The notes: a model not told the origin generated them from the sequence alone. Numbered from the stretch's first letter, positions 1 to 10,086 are shown. The stretch: 64,000 nucleotides of DNA from JALORV01 sp963724365 (GCA_963724365.1 CAVRUR010000002.1:77362-141361), one strand, 5' to 3'. Program-made: numbers and translations.

Positions 1-643
1 TCCAGTAAAACACGCGCGAGGGTCCGTCTTCGGAATAGCGGAAGGCCGTCTCGGCATTGGTCGACTCGCGTTTGACCAGCAGCGAGAGGCGGCGGCCCTG
101 CGCGTTCTCGTACATCAGCAGCGCCATCGGCGCAGGGTCGCTCGAATGAGTCGGCGGCAGCAGCCGACCGCCGAGCAACTGATAGCCCGCGGTCACGAGC
201 GACGGCGCCCGAATCGGTGTCGCCAGCCGCTTCGACAGCCAGCTGACGAGGTGCTGCTCTTCCGATGCAGCTACCTCGACCGGGTGCCGCACTTCCGGCA
301 CATAGGCCGCGTGGGCCAGCGCCACCTCGCGCGCAATCGGCGGCCGCGAGGGCATCGTGGAAAACCATCCGCGCGCGATGAACCCGAGCGCCACTCCAAG
401 TACCAGTGTTGCCGCCAGACCACCCCAGCGTTGCCAGCGCACGGCGTCATTCGTCGGAACCTTCAGCGCGTGCGGTTCGTCGAGCACCGGATCGAAGAGG
501 TCGTGCAGCGCCCGGTTCTGCTCTTCGTACGCGCGTACCCGCGCAGCCGAGGAGGCATCACGCGCGAGCAGTTCCTCCACCTCGCGGCGCTCGGCATCCG
601 TCGACTGTGCGTCGACGTAGGCGTGCAGTCGATCTTCGTTCAT
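1..643 (-). CDS. Anti-sigma factor, membrane-anchored (3' part outside window)
   Basis: The visible 214 residues begin MNEDRLHAYVDAQ and run off the left edge. Residues about 1-60 resemble the cytoplasmic anti-sigma domain of RskA/ChrR-type regulators, a single membrane segment (about residues 72-91, WGGLAATLVLGVALGFIA) follows, and a periplasmic region comes after it. No cysteine occurs in the visible part, so it is not a classical zinc-binding (HxxxCxxC) anti-sigma factor. It starts two bases after the stop of the upstream ECF sigma gene, so the two are surely co-transcribed. The inferred role is to hold that sigma factor at the membrane until a signal releases it; the signal cannot be told from sequence. 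Confidence 0.75.
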   Translation of the reverse strand, partial: MNEDRLHAYVDAQSTDAERREVEELLARDASSAARVRAYEEQNRALHDLFDPVLDEPHALKVPTNDAVRWQRWGGLAATLVLGVALGFIARGWFSTMPSRPPIAREVALAHAAYVPEVRHPVEVAASEEQHLVSWLSKRLATPIRAPSLVTAGYQLLGGRLLPPTHSSDPAPMALLMYENAQGRRLSLLVKRESTNAETAFRYSEDGPSRVFYW

Positions 644-645
644 GT

Positions 646-1185
646 CTATTTCACCCGCCACAGAGCCGCGCCGGAGGTAACGGGCGCTCCCTGCGCGAGC
701 AGTAGGCGCAACTGTTCGCGCCCGCGCGCCAGGCGCGACATCACTGTACCGATCGGCACCCCAAGCACTCCTGCAGCTTCGACATAGCTCATCTGTTCGA
801 GTCCGATGAGAAGGATCACCTGACGCTGCTCCTCGGACAAACGCATCAGCGCAACACGAAGCTCGGACAGCACGACGCCACTTTCGGCTGACTGAGCGGA
901 CACCAGTGCGGCGACCGTCGCCGCCGCGGCGCCGTTCTCGTCGAGCGACTCGGTCGGTCGGGCCGCTCGGGCGCGGTTGACATGGACGTTGTGCATCACT
1001 GTGAAGAGCCACGCCCGCAGATCGGTGCCGGGCTGCCAGAGTGCCCGCTTGCGCCAGGCGCGCTCGAGCGTGTCCTGGATCAGATCGTCAGCGGCTTCAC
1101 GCTGTCCGGTCAATGCCTGGGCATAGCGCCGCAGGCGCGGAATCCATCGTTCCGCGTCAGCGGCGCTGAAGCCCGTACCTGCCAT
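646..1185 (-). CDS. ECF-family RNA polymerase sigma factor
   Basis: About 179 residues, the usual ECF size. Region 2 is visible as DDLIQDTLERAWRKRALW followed by LRAWLFTVMHNVHVN, and region 4 as LSEEQRQVILLIGLEQMSYVEAA then GVPIGTVMSRLARGRE, a typical helix-turn-helix for -35 recognition. An in-frame start 14 codons upstream (1227) exists, but its extra residues are encoded by a copy of a dispersed repeat, so the ATG at 1185 is preferred; no strong ribosome site is seen at either. It is followed at once by its probable anti-sigma factor and preceded by a lipoprotein gene on the same strand, suggesting a three-gene unit. Confidence 0.85.
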   Translation of the reverse strand: MAGTGFSAADAERWIPRLRRYAQALTGQREAADDLIQDTLERAWRKRALWQPGTDLRAWLFTVMHNVHVNRARAARPTESLDENGAAAATVAALVSAQSAESGVVLSELRVALMRLSEEQRQVILLIGLEQMSYVEAAGVLGVPIGTVMSRLARGREQLRLLLAQGAPVTSGAALWRVK

Positions 1186-1209
1186 GGCTTTGGCGTGAAC
1201 AGGCCCTAG
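1186..1209. repeat. Half copy of the dispersed TAGGGCCTG repeat family
   Basis: The sequence GGCTTTGGCGTGAACAGGCC followed by CTAG is, as its reverse complement, nearly identical to the left arm of the long hairpin at 35699-35767 (22 of 24 bases). Here only one arm is present. It contains the stop codon of the lipoprotein gene and abuts the sigma factor start, so it sits in an intergenic junction like the other copies. Confidence 0.6.
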
Positions 1210-1599
1210 CTGCGCGCAAGCCGCCATGCGTTGTTAAAACCGTCACCGCGTGCGGTCGCCCGGCTTGCTGTCCTTGATCCACAGGTACAGCGGCTTGCCC
1301 TTGTAGGCCCATTGCTTCGTGCCGTCGTCCCGCGTGATGATCGTGTAATCGCCCGTGGACTTGGCGTCCGCAGCCGCCAGCAGCGGCGGCCAGCTGGTCG
1401 CGCACGGACCGTTGCAGACGCTCTTGCCGCCGCCGGCAGTGTCCTTGTCAAACGTATACAGCGTCATGCCGGCACTGTTGGTCAACACACCCTCCATCAC
1501 CTTGGTCGGCGGCGGCGTTCCCATCATCGAGTCCATGGTGGAACATCCGGCCACACCGATTACCGCAGCGGCGACCAGCACCGCCAGACCTTTGCGCAT
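1206..1599 (-). CDS. Small COG4315-type lipoprotein (frameshifted near its C-terminus)
   Basis: The product begins MRKGLAVLVAAAVIGVAGCS, a lipoprotein signal peptide with a VAGC lipobox. The body carries the COG4315 hallmark, in which Y-x-(F/W/Y)-x-x-D units such as LYTFDKDTAGGGKSVCNGPC and LYLWIKDSKPGD repeat. The start is the ATG at 1599, with AGGAG seven bases upstream. The reading frame stops early after KPGDRTR, but the family C-terminal motif GDGFNNAWRLARS continues in the next frame and ends at 1206, so one base is wrong near 1247-1252. The function of COG4315 proteins is not well established. Co-orientation with an ECF sigma/anti-sigma pair suggests envelope-stress or redox regulation. 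Confidence 0.7.
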
Positions 1600-1668
1600 C
1601 ACGAGCTCCTGTAGGGGTTGTGCGACCTAAGGCAAACACACGGCTCGGCCGCGTTATTCCACGCCCGC

Positions 1669-3696
1669 TCAGATTTCCGCCGGATCGACCTCGATCTGCC
1701 AGCGTACGCCCGACTTGCGCGCGCGCAGTTCGCCGAGCCAGGCGCGCAGGAAGGCATGCAGCGGCCCGCGCTGGGCCGACTCCACCAGCAACTGTGCGCG
1801 TTCGATGCCCGCACGCCGCGCGAGCGCCATCGGCACGGGATCGTAGATCCGTACATCCGCAGGATTCTCAGCCAGTTCGACCGCGGCCCGAAGGAATGCG
1901 ACAGCATCGTCCAGCCGGCGCGCCTCGGCCGTCAGCAGGGCCTGATGGCTCGTCGGCGGCATGCCGGCACGACTCCGCTCGGCCAGCAGCGCATCGGCAA
2001 AGGCCGCGTAGTCCTGACGCGCGAGCGCGGCAAACAGCGGATGCTGGGGAAAGCGGGTCTGCACCAGCGCGCGGCTCGGACCGCCGCTGCGACCGGCGCG
2101 GCCGACCACCTGCACCAGCGTCGCAAACAGGCGCTCCGATGCGCGGAAGTCCTGCGACGCCAGCTGACTATCGGCATTCAGCACCACGACGAGTGCGACG
2201 TTGCGGAAGTCGTGTCCCTTGGCAACCATCTGCGTGCCGACCAGCACATCGACGTCGCCTCGATGCACCGAGTCGAAGGCGCGGGCCGCGGAGTCGCGCC
2301 GCCGTGTCGAATCCCGATCGATGCGCAGCACGCGCGCCGTCGGCAGCAGCTGCTGCAGCGATTCCTCGATGCGCTGCGTGCCGCGACCAACGCCCTGCAG
2401 CGCGCTGTTGCCGCAGGTCGGACACGAGCGCGGCACCGGATTGCTCCAGCCGCAGTGGTGACAGCGCAGCGTGCGATCCGGCTTGTGAAATACCGCATAC
2501 GCCGCGCAGTTCGGGCAGCTCGAGAGCCACCCGCACGCTTCGCAGGCGACCACTGGCGCATAGCCCCGACGATTGAGGAACACCAGCGACTGCTCGCCCC
2601 GCTGCAACGATTCCGACAGCGCCGACTCGATCGCCGGCGCGATACCCGACTCGAGCCGCGCAGCGCCTGGATCGATGAGTTCGATGCTGGGCGCAATCCA
2701 GTCGTCTGTCGTCGCCCGCTGGGTGAGCGTCTGCAGCTGGTAGCGGCCGGCGCGGGCCCGCGACCAGCTTTCGAGCGACGGCGTGGCCGAGCCCAGGATC
2801 ACAGGAATCCCGAGCAGTTGAGCGCGCTTGACGGCGAGATCGCGCGCCGAGTAGCGCACCCCTTCGCCGGCCTTGTACGACGGATCGTGTTCTTCGTCGA
2901 CGACGATGAGCCCCAGGCGTGGCAGCGAAGCGAAGACCGCGAGGCGCGTGCCGATGACCACGCGTGCGCGACCCTCGTGCGCCGCGAGCCAAGCAGCCGC
3001 CCGCTCCCCGGCCGCCAAGCCGCTGTGCAATGCGACCACTCCGTAGGCAGGAAAGCGCGCTCGCACCTGCGACTCGAGCTGGGGCGTGAGGTTGATCTCG
3101 GGCACCAGCAGCAGCGCTTGCGACTTCGGCCGGGCCGCCAGGGTCTGCTCTATCACCGACAGGTAGACCTCGGTCTTGCCGCTGCCGGTGACACCGAACA
3201 GCAATGAGGGCGCGAATCCGGCAGCGGCCGTCAGCCGGTCCACGGCAAGCGACTGCTCGTGAGTCAGCTCGGGCCGCTTGATCGATTCCGCTGTGGTGGC
3301 AAGCACGGATCCTGTGGAACGCAGGCGGGCGAGCGCCTGCGCGTAACGCGGACCGGGAAGTTGGCGCAGTGTGGGCGGCAGTGCAGGCAGCGCCACCTCG
3401 CCCCATGCATGCTGGTAGTAGTCGGACGCAAAGCGGGTCAGGCCCAGCCAGTGGGCATCGACCGGACCGATCTCATCGAGCAAACGAGAAACCGGTTTGA
3501 TACGGGCGGGGTCGAGCGCGGTGACGTTGGACGAGCCGACGACGAGGCCGACTGCCTTGCGACGCCCAAGTGGGACGACGCAGCGCAGGCCGACCACGGC
3601 TTCGCCTGTACCGGCATTGGCCTCCGGGTTCGCATAGTCGAGCGGAGATTCGAGAGGCAGATCGAGCAATACCTGCAGGAAGCGGGCGCGTGTCAC
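1669..3696 (-). CDS. priA: Primosomal protein N', replication restart helicase PriA
   Basis: 675 residues, in the usual range. The N-terminal third is the 3'-DNA-binding region. Superfamily 2 helicase motifs follow: Walker A GVTGSGKTEVY, motif II VVDEEHD, motif III LGSATPSLESW and motif VI QVVGRAGRSG. Between the helicase lobes lies the zinc region with paired cysteines CEACGW, CPNC, CHHCGW and CPTCG, all eight present. PriA recognises stalled or collapsed forks and reloads the replicative helicase. The start chosen is GTG at 3696. It lies downstream of hemE on the same strand, an order common in Burkholderiales. Confidence 0.96.
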   Translation of the reverse strand: MTRARFLQVLLDLPLESPLDYANPEANAGTGEAVVGLRCVVPLGRRKAVGLVVGSSNVTALDPARIKPVSRLLDEIGPVDAHWLGLTRFASDYYQHAWGEVALPALPPTLRQLPGPRYAQALARLRSTGSVLATTAESIKRPELTHEQSLAVDRLTAAAGFAPSLLFGVTGSGKTEVYLSVIEQTLAARPKSQALLLVPEINLTPQLESQVRARFPAYGVVALHSGLAAGERAAAWLAAHEGRARVVIGTRLAVFASLPRLGLIVVDEEHDPSYKAGEGVRYSARDLAVKRAQLLGIPVILGSATPSLESWSRARAGRYQLQTLTQRATTDDWIAPSIELIDPGAARLESGIAPAIESALSESLQRGEQSLVFLNRRGYAPVVACEACGWLSSCPNCAAYAVFHKPDRTLRCHHCGWSNPVPRSCPTCGNSALQGVGRGTQRIEESLQQLLPTARVLRIDRDSTRRRDSAARAFDSVHRGDVDVLVGTQMVAKGHDFRNVALVVVLNADSQLASQDFRASERLFATLVQVVGRAGRSGGPSRALVQTRFPQHPLFAALARQDYAAFADALLAERSRAGMPPTSHQALLTAEARRLDDAVAFLRAAVELAENPADVRIYDPVPMALARRAGIERAQLLVESAQRGPLHAFLRAWLGELRARKSGVRWQIEVDPAEI

Positions 3697-4028
3697 GCTG
3701 TCGACCAGCTCAATTTCTGACCTAAGACTTCAAGTTAAACAGGTAACCCACTGATTTGAAATGAACCGACACTTTTGATCTGCCAACCTGTGGACAACTT
3801 TGTGGAAAAACGGTGGGAAGTTGTCGCAAACCCCTGTGGGAATTGGCCCCAGCTCGGATCGGCCTCCGTAACACTCTTGTCAACATTTATAAAAATCAAC
3901 GGCTTAGCGCATTGAATCGAGCGCGTCCGACCCTCATGGCTCGCGAACCCGCATGAAATCTCGCTGAACGCGCTTTTGTGAATAAGTCAAGCGCCGACAA
4001 CAAATCACGCCATTTTCGCAGTGACCAC
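3697..4028. other. hemE-priA intergenic region
   Basis: 332 bases with no convincing gene. It is less GC-rich than its surroundings, with AT-rich stretches around 3880-3900. One DnaA-box-like 9-mer (TGTGGACAA, 3789-3797) is followed by a related TTGTGGAAA sequence. On the minus strand there is a TTGACA near 3880, but no matching -10 element at the proper distance, so no promoter is called. It presumably holds the priA leader. Confidence 0.4.
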
Positions 4029-5111
4029 TCACCTACGAAGGGTCCGGCTGTATCGATGCGCCTCATCGACCAGTACGGCGACCGATTCCGGTGGCGTGAA
4101 CTGCGAAATTCCGTGCCCGAGATTGAAGACATGGCCCCCCAGCCGACCATCACTACCGCGCGGCGAGCCGAAAGCATCCAGCACGCGGCGCACCTGCGCG
4201 CGCAGTGGCTCGTCCGGCGCGAACAGGGCCATCGGATCGAGGTTGCCCTGCAGCGCGCAGCGATCGTCAATGCGCCGGCGCGCCTGGCCCAGGTCGACAG
4301 TCCAGTCCAGCCCAACCGCGTCGCAGCCGATGCCTGCGATCTGCTCGAGCCACAGACCACCCCCTTTGGTGAACACGATGCAGGGAACGCGCTCGCCTTC
4401 GTGCTCACGCTGCAGTTGCGAAACGACCTCACTCATGTAGGTCAGCGAAAACTCCTGGTAGGCACCGTCAGCGAGCGCGCCGCCCCAGGTGTCGAAGATC
4501 ATCACCGCCTGGGCGCCGGCGGCGATCTGTGCGTTGAGGTAATCGGCGACGGCGCGCGCATTGACCTTCAGGATCCGGTGCAACAGGTCCGGGCGCGCAT
4601 ACAGCATGGTCTTGATGTGGCGAAAGTCATCGGATCCGCCGCCCTCGATCATGTAGCAGGCAAGCGTGAACGGGCTGCCGGAGAAACCGATCAGTGGAAT
4701 TCGGTTCACGAGCGCCTTGCGGATTTCGCGCACCGCATCCATCACGTAGCCGAGCGACAGTTCCGGATCGGGAGCGGAAAGTCCTGCGACATCCGCCTCG
4801 GTCCGCACGGGCCGCTCGAACTTGGGGCCTTCACCATCGGCGAAATACAGTCCCAGGCCCATCGCGTCGGGCACGGTCAGTATGTCGGAGAACAGGATCG
4901 CGGCATCCAACGGAAACCGCTCGACCGGCTGCAGCGTGACTTCGGTGGCCAGCGCCGGCGACTTGGCGAGCTTCAGGAAACTGCCCGCACGCTTGCGCGT
5001 TGCGTTGTACTCGGCCATGTAGCGGCCGGCTTGACGCATCAGCCACACCGGCGTGTAGTCGGTCGGTTCGCGCAGCAATGCGCGCAGCAACGTATCGTTG
5101 GAAGGTCTCAC
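4029..5111 (-). CDS. hemE: Uroporphyrinogen decarboxylase
   Basis: About 360 residues. HemE decarboxylates the four acetate side chains of uroporphyrinogen III to give coproporphyrinogen III in heme synthesis. Signature regions are present: PVWLMRQAGRYMAEYNATR near the N-terminus, LFSDILTVPDAMGLGL, GFSGSPFTLACYMIEGGGS, FDTWGG and the C-terminal GHVFNLGHGISQFTPPE. GTG at 5111 puts the start four residues before the conserved NDTLLRALLREPTDYTP segment; a TTG at 5132 is an alternative. It is divergent from the DUF167 gene, with almost no space between the two candidate starts, so at least one start may be misplaced. Confidence 0.96.
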   Translation of the reverse strand: MRPSNDTLLRALLREPTDYTPVWLMRQAGRYMAEYNATRKRAGSFLKLAKSPALATEVTLQPVERFPLDAAILFSDILTVPDAMGLGLYFADGEGPKFERPVRTEADVAGLSAPDPELSLGYVMDAVREIRKALVNRIPLIGFSGSPFTLACYMIEGGGSDDFRHIKTMLYARPDLLHRILKVNARAVADYLNAQIAAGAQAVMIFDTWGGALADGAYQEFSLTYMSEVVSQLQREHEGERVPCIVFTKGGGLWLEQIAGIGCDAVGLDWTVDLGQARRRIDDRCALQGNLDPMALFAPDEPLRAQVRRVLDAFGSPRGSDGRLGGHVFNLGHGISQFTPPESVAVLVDEAHRYSRTLRR

Positions 5112-5122
5112 GGAGCAGCCGG

Positions 5123-5455
5123 GTGAAAGCAAACCGCGATTCTGTCACGCCGCCCTTGCCCGGCTGGCTGCGTGCCGGCGAAAAGTCCATCAGCCTGTCC
5201 GTTCACGTCCAGCCGGGTGCGCGGCGATCGCAGGTGATGGGCGAGCATGGCGGTCGGCTCAAGGTGGCTGTCAGTGCCCCGCCGCTCGATGGACGCGCCA
5301 ACGCGGCCGTCATCGAGCTGATTGCGGAGCGACTCGGCGTGCGCGCTTCGCTGCTGCATGTGGCCGCCGGTGAGGGCAGTCGCGACAAGCGCATTGAACT
5401 TGCGGGGGAAGCGTTGACCCCGGACGAAGTTGTGCTGAAGCTGCAGCCCGGATAA
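5123..5455 (+). CDS. DUF167 (YggU-family) protein
   Basis: About 110 residues, compared with 95-100 for the family. The core HVQPGARRSQVMGEHGGRLK, then APPLDGRANAAVIELIAERL and the closing GSRDKRIELAGEALTPDEVV, matches DUF167/YggU well. This is a small alpha/beta domain, widely conserved and often next to YggT-type membrane genes, of uncertain function. GTG at 5123 gives a short N-terminal extension; a TTG at 5156 would trim the protein to family length. It is the only plus-strand gene for several kilobases and ends four bases before a bidirectional terminator. Confidence 0.85.
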   Translation: MKANRDSVTPPLPGWLRAGEKSISLSVHVQPGARRSQVMGEHGGRLKVAVSAPPLDGRANAAVIELIAERLGVRASLLHVAAGEGSRDKRIELAGEALTPDEVVLKLQPG

Positions 5456-5457
5456 AA

Positions 5458-5487
5458 AGAGCAGGCCCGCAGGCCTGCTCTCTTTCG
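5458..5487. terminator. Bidirectional intrinsic terminator
   Basis: A perfect 10-bp stem (AGAGCAGGCC / GGCCTGCTCT, 5458-5467 and 5472-5481) encloses the loop CGCA. AAAAA lies on the left and TTTC on the right, so both strands get a run of U. It separates the DUF167 gene (+) from the Ala-rich gene (-). Confidence 0.85.
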
Positions 5488-5504
5488 AGATGGAACCTGG
5501 CTGC

Positions 5505-5851
5505 TTACTTCTTGGGAGCAGCGTCGGCCTTCTTCTCGGTCGCAGCGGCCGGCTTGGCATCAGCAGCCGGGGCAGCGGGCTTGGCGGCAGGAGCAGCAGC
5601 CGGGGCGGCAGCGGGCTTCGCAGCCGGAGCAGCCTTGGCCGGGGCGGCAGCGGGCTTCGCAGCCGGAGCAGCAGCGGGCTTGGCAGCCGGAGCAGCTTTG
5701 GCGTCAGCCTTGGCCGGAGCAGCGGCAGGCGCAGCAGCCGGAGCAGCAGCGGCCGGCTTGGCGTCAGCAGCTTTTTCTCTTCCTTCGGCTGGGCGTAAGC
5801 AGCGCCGGTGGCGAACGCGGCGGCGATCAGAACAGCGAACAGCTTTTTCAT
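5505..5851 (-). CDS. Secreted alanine/lysine/proline-rich low-complexity protein (frameshifted)
   Basis: The product starts MKKLFAVLIAAAFATGAAYA-QPKEEK, a clear Sec signal peptide ending AYA. After that comes about 90 residues built almost only from A, P, K and D in AAPAAKPAAAPA-like units, ending ATEKKADAAPKK. Signal and repeat are in different frames: one A seems to be missing from an A5 run (plus-strand T run 5772-5776), directly after the signal peptide. Such proteins are common in Burkholderiales and have no assigned function; a periplasmic cationic or spacer role is a guess. The homopolymer at the break could be a sequencing error or, less likely, a phase-variable tract. Confidence 0.6.
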
Positions 5852-6040
5852 GTCTAAAGTTCCCGGAACGGTTATCGAAGATGAGAGCGGGTGGGTCGGC
5901 CCCGAAAGGGGATCCCAAGCTCCGCTATAGCCAACGTTCGGCCGGCGCGAAGGTTGACATGAAAGTAAGCTCATCCGGTTGAAAACCCGCTCGAATGGGC
6001 GATTTCTATGGCCAGAACTGTGCCGAATGACGCGTTTTCG

Positions 6041-6597
6041 CTACTCCTGAGGCAGCGCCAGGGTGCGGACCTGAAAGCGCCCGTCGTTCTGGACGAGCCA
6101 GGTTTCGGAGAAAACGAGGTTGCCGCGCACCAGCAGCGTCGCCGGGGGTGCCGGCAGCGGCGAAGCGGCCTTCAACGATGCCAGTGCCATCTGGTCCAGT
6201 GACTGGATCTTCGGCGACCGTGTCACGCGGGATCCGACAACGTTACCAGTGCGGTCGACCGTCGCCTCGACCACGATGACGGCCTGCAGCAGGTGATGGG
6301 GCCGGCCCTCGAACAACTGCTTCTGATTGGCCTGGTGAATACGTAGCGCCGCGGCGCGCTTCCATGCCTCCAGCGCAGGATCACGCGGCGCCAGCCGCAC
6401 CGGTGCAGATCCGGCGCCGCTTGTAGCCGGAGCCGGGGCGGTGGTGCGTCGGCGCGGCACTGCGTGCTGGGGCTGCTGGCCGCCGGCGGAGTCGGCGTCG
6501 GGGCCGGTGCAGGCCGCACGCTGACAGCCAGGCCCACCAGCGCAACCGAGGAAAGGTACGTCCGCCAGGTGGTGAAGCGTGCAGGGACAACGGCCAT
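6041..6597 (-). CDS. Secreted or membrane-anchored protein with TonB-like C-terminal domain (frameshifted)
   Basis: ATG at 6597 has an ideal AAGGAGG upstream. The N-terminus MAVVPARFTTWRTYLSSVAL and following hydrophobic residues act as signal or anchor and lead to a Pro/Ala-rich linker (RPAPAPTPTPP). The C-terminal half (ALRIHQANQKQLFEGRP, then VVEATVDRTGNVVGSRVTR, LDQMALASLKAASPLPAPP and ending VQNDGRFQVRTLALPQE) has the pattern of the TonB C-terminal fold. The linker and C-terminal half are in different frames, so one or two bases are wrong near 6430-6500. It starts 11 bases after the UspA-type gene and is probably co-transcribed. Whether it energises transport is unknown. Confidence 0.6.
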
Positions 6598-6608
6598 GAC
6601 TGCCTCCT

Positions 6609-7048
6609 TCAACGAACAATGAGTACAGGAATCTGGGTGTGGTCAGCAGCCGCTGTGTTTCCGATCCGAGCACCACGGCGGACAGCCCCTGCCGCCCGTG
6701 CGATGCCATGACGATCAGCCCGGCGCCGATCTGGTCGGCGGCGGCCAGGACTGCCGCGAAACACGTCGGTCGCTTCCTGCATCGATGTCCAGCACTCGGC
6801 ACCCGCGCCGCGCGCGATCTCGCTTCGCCCGCGCCAGGCGGGCGCTGGCCTCGGCGCCGACCGTCGCCTGGTAGTCGGCGCCGGCAATCGCGCTCGATTC
6901 GCCCACCGCGCTGTAGGGATAGGGCGCGGCAACCGTCACCGCTGTCAGGCCAGCGCCGACCACGCGCGGCCAGTTGCGCCGCGGTCTCCACCGCTCGTTC
7001 CGAAATGGCGAGCCGTCGGTCGCGACGAGGAATCGTGCCGTTGAACAT
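6609..7048 (-). CDS. Universal stress protein, UspA family (several frameshifts)
   Basis: Pieces in three frames add up to one UspA domain of about 145 residues: FLVATDGSPF (first strand and ATP loop), RAVETAAQLA, VVGAGLTAVTVAAPYP, EATDVFRG, ADQIGAGLIVMASHGRQGLS with the nucleotide-binding LGSETQRLLT, and the closing HTQIPVLIVR. At least four or five single-base shifts separate them. The start is the ATG at 7046-7048 (MFN). UspA proteins bind ATP or AMP and aid stress survival. Since every conserved motif is still readable, sequence error is as likely as real decay. Confidence 0.65.
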
Positions 7049-7087
7049 CGAACCTCCAATCCGGTATTTCGGCAGCAGAAACAGAAA

Positions 7088-7107
7088 GGGGCAGCCTCAG
7101 CTGCCCC
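7088..7107 (-). terminator. Intrinsic terminator of the ATP synthase operon
   Basis: GGGGCAGC (7088-7095) and GCTGCCCC (7100-7107) form a perfect 8-bp stem with loop CTCA. On the minus strand it lies 30 bases after the atpC stop and is followed by a T-rich stretch. Confidence 0.75.
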
Positions 7108-7137
7108 CGATTTCACGCTAGCCGCGCGACGCGCGAC

Positions 7138-7557
7138 TTACTTGCCGCGGATCTTGCGGATCGCCGCGATCTGGGCCGCCATCGATGATAGTTCGGCTTC
7201 GGCCTTGGCGATGTCCATGTCGCTATTGGCGTTCCGGCGCGCGTCCTCGGCCAGTTGCAGTGCCTCGCGCGCCTTGGCCTCGTCGAGGTCCTTGCCGCGA
7301 ATCGCCGTGTCGGCAAGCACCGTCACCACGTGCGGCTGAACTTCGAGGATGCCGCCGGCGACGAAGATCAGTTCGTCCTCGTTCTTGCCCGGCACCTTGA
7401 TGCGGACCACGCCGGGCTTTATGCGGGTGATCAGCGGCGTGTGACGCGGATAGATGCCGAGTTCGCCGACCTCGCCCGGCAGCGCCACGAACTCCGCCTC
7501 GCCGGCGAAGATCGATTCCTCGGCACTGACGACGTCGACCCGAATGGTTGTGGCCAT
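7138..7557 (-). CDS. atpC: F1Fo ATP synthase epsilon subunit
   Basis: 139 residues. The N-terminal beta-barrel (IRVDVVSAEESIFAGEAEFV, then LPGEVGELGIYPRHTPLITR) and the C-terminal helical hairpin (ARRNANSDMDIAKAEAELSS) are both present. Epsilon sits on the central stalk with gamma and restrains ATP hydrolysis. ATG at 7557 has GAGGAG upstream. It is the last gene of the atp operon, 24 bases after atpD. Confidence 0.96.
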   Translation of the reverse strand: MATTIRVDVVSAEESIFAGEAEFVALPGEVGELGIYPRHTPLITRIKPGVVRIKVPGKNEDELIFVAGGILEVQPHVVTVLADTAIRGKDLDEAKAREALQLAEDARRNANSDMDIAKAEAELSSMAAQIAAIRKIRGK

Positions 7558-7581
7558 GATGGCTCCTCAGGACGACCGCGC

Positions 7582-9054
<1,473 letters not shown>

Positions 9055-9091
9055 AGGATTTCCTCGGTTCTGCTCTTCAATTCGGTCGCGA

Positions 9092-9973
9092 TCAGGACAC
9101 TGCGGCGGCGCCGCCGACAATCTCTGAAATCTCTTTGGTGATGCCGGCCTGCCGCGTCTTGTTGTATATGAGCTGCAATTCCTCGATTATCTTCTTCGCA
9201 TTGTCAGACGCCGCCTTCATCGCTACCATGCGCGCGCTCTGCTCGGAAGCCATGTTCTCAGCGACCGCCTGGTAGATCAGCGCTTCGGCGTAGCGAATCA
9301 ACAGCGCATCGATCACCGCCGGCGCATCGGGTTCGTAGATGTAGTCCCACGCGTAGGCGCGCTTTTCTTCCTCGCTTTGCGCCAGGTGCTCGTACGACAG
9401 CGGAACCAGTTGCTCGATAACCGGCTCCTGCTTCATCGTGTTGATGAAGCGGGAGTAGGCAACGTACACCGCATCGATCTTTCCGTCGGCATACATGTCG
9501 ATCAGCGCCTTAACCGGCCCGATCAGCTTTTCCAGATGCGGGCGGTCGCCGATCTGCACGTAGTGCGACACGATGCTGGCATTGAGCCTCTGCAGGAATC
9601 CGAAGCCCCGGTTGCCGATCGCCGTCGTGTGGACCTTGACACCCTGCGCATCGAGTTCCTTGATCCGGCCGAGAACCGCGCGCTGGACATTCGTGTTGAG
9701 CCCGCCGCACAGACCCTTGTCGGTAGTCACGAGGATGATCCCGACCCCCTTGATCGCGTCGCGCTTCTGCAGGAACGGCGGCTGGTATTCCGGATTTGCC
9801 AGAGCCAGGTGTGCGACGATGTTGCGGATCTTGTCGCCGTACGGACGGAATTGGCGCATCCGGTCCTGCGCCTTGCGCATCTTGGAGGCCGCGACCATTT
9901 CCATCGCCTTGGTGATCTTGCGCGTGTTCTGAATGCTCTTGATCTTCAGGCGTATTTCTTTGGTACCTGCCAT
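9092..9973 (-). CDS. atpG: F1Fo ATP synthase gamma subunit
   Basis: 293 residues. The N-terminal coiled-coil MAGTKEIRLKIKSIQNTRKI followed by TKAMEMVAASKM, the central VTTDKGLCGGLNTN, and the C-terminal ASDNAKKIIEELQLIYNKTR then QAGITKEISEIVGGA are all diagnostic. Gamma is the rotating shaft that couples the c-ring to the catalytic head. It lies 37 bases upstream of atpD; the gap back to atpA (113 bases) holds a small stem-loop. Confidence 0.97.
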   Translation of the reverse strand: MAGTKEIRLKIKSIQNTRKITKAMEMVAASKMRKAQDRMRQFRPYGDKIRNIVAHLALANPEYQPPFLQKRDAIKGVGIILVTTDKGLCGGLNTNVQRAVLGRIKELDAQGVKVHTTAIGNRGFGFLQRLNASIVSHYVQIGDRPHLEKLIGPVKALIDMYADGKIDAVYVAYSRFINTMKQEPVIEQLVPLSYEHLAQSEEEKRAYAWDYIYEPDAPAVIDALLIRYAEALIYQAVAENMASEQSARMVAMKAASDNAKKIIEELQLIYNKTRQAGITKEISEIVGGAAAVS

Positions 9974-9995
9974 GTCCTAATTCGTCGGGATGTAC

Positions 9996-10012
9996 GCGGC
10001 GCTACGCGCCGC
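9996..10012 (-). other. Intercistronic stem-loop between atpA and atpG
   Basis: GCGGCGC-TAC-GCGCCGC forms a 7-bp GC stem with a 3-nt loop. It has no U-run, so it is more likely an mRNA processing or stability element than a terminator. Confidence 0.35.
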
Positions 10013-10086
10013 ACGTGCATCCCTCCGACTCCAGTTAGGTGTTCGAGCTTGGGAACGGCCCGGCGCTCAATCGCAGTTCAACTACA

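Noticed and set aside
3789..3810. DnaA-box-like sequence as a second origin.
   Set aside because: One near-consensus box plus one weak one, without clustering or an unwinding element.
5520..5770. Short repeated units suggesting a CRISPR or tandem repeat array.
   Set aside because: The repeats are codon-level (Ala/Pro/Lys) in a coding sequence, with no regular repeat and spacer structure.
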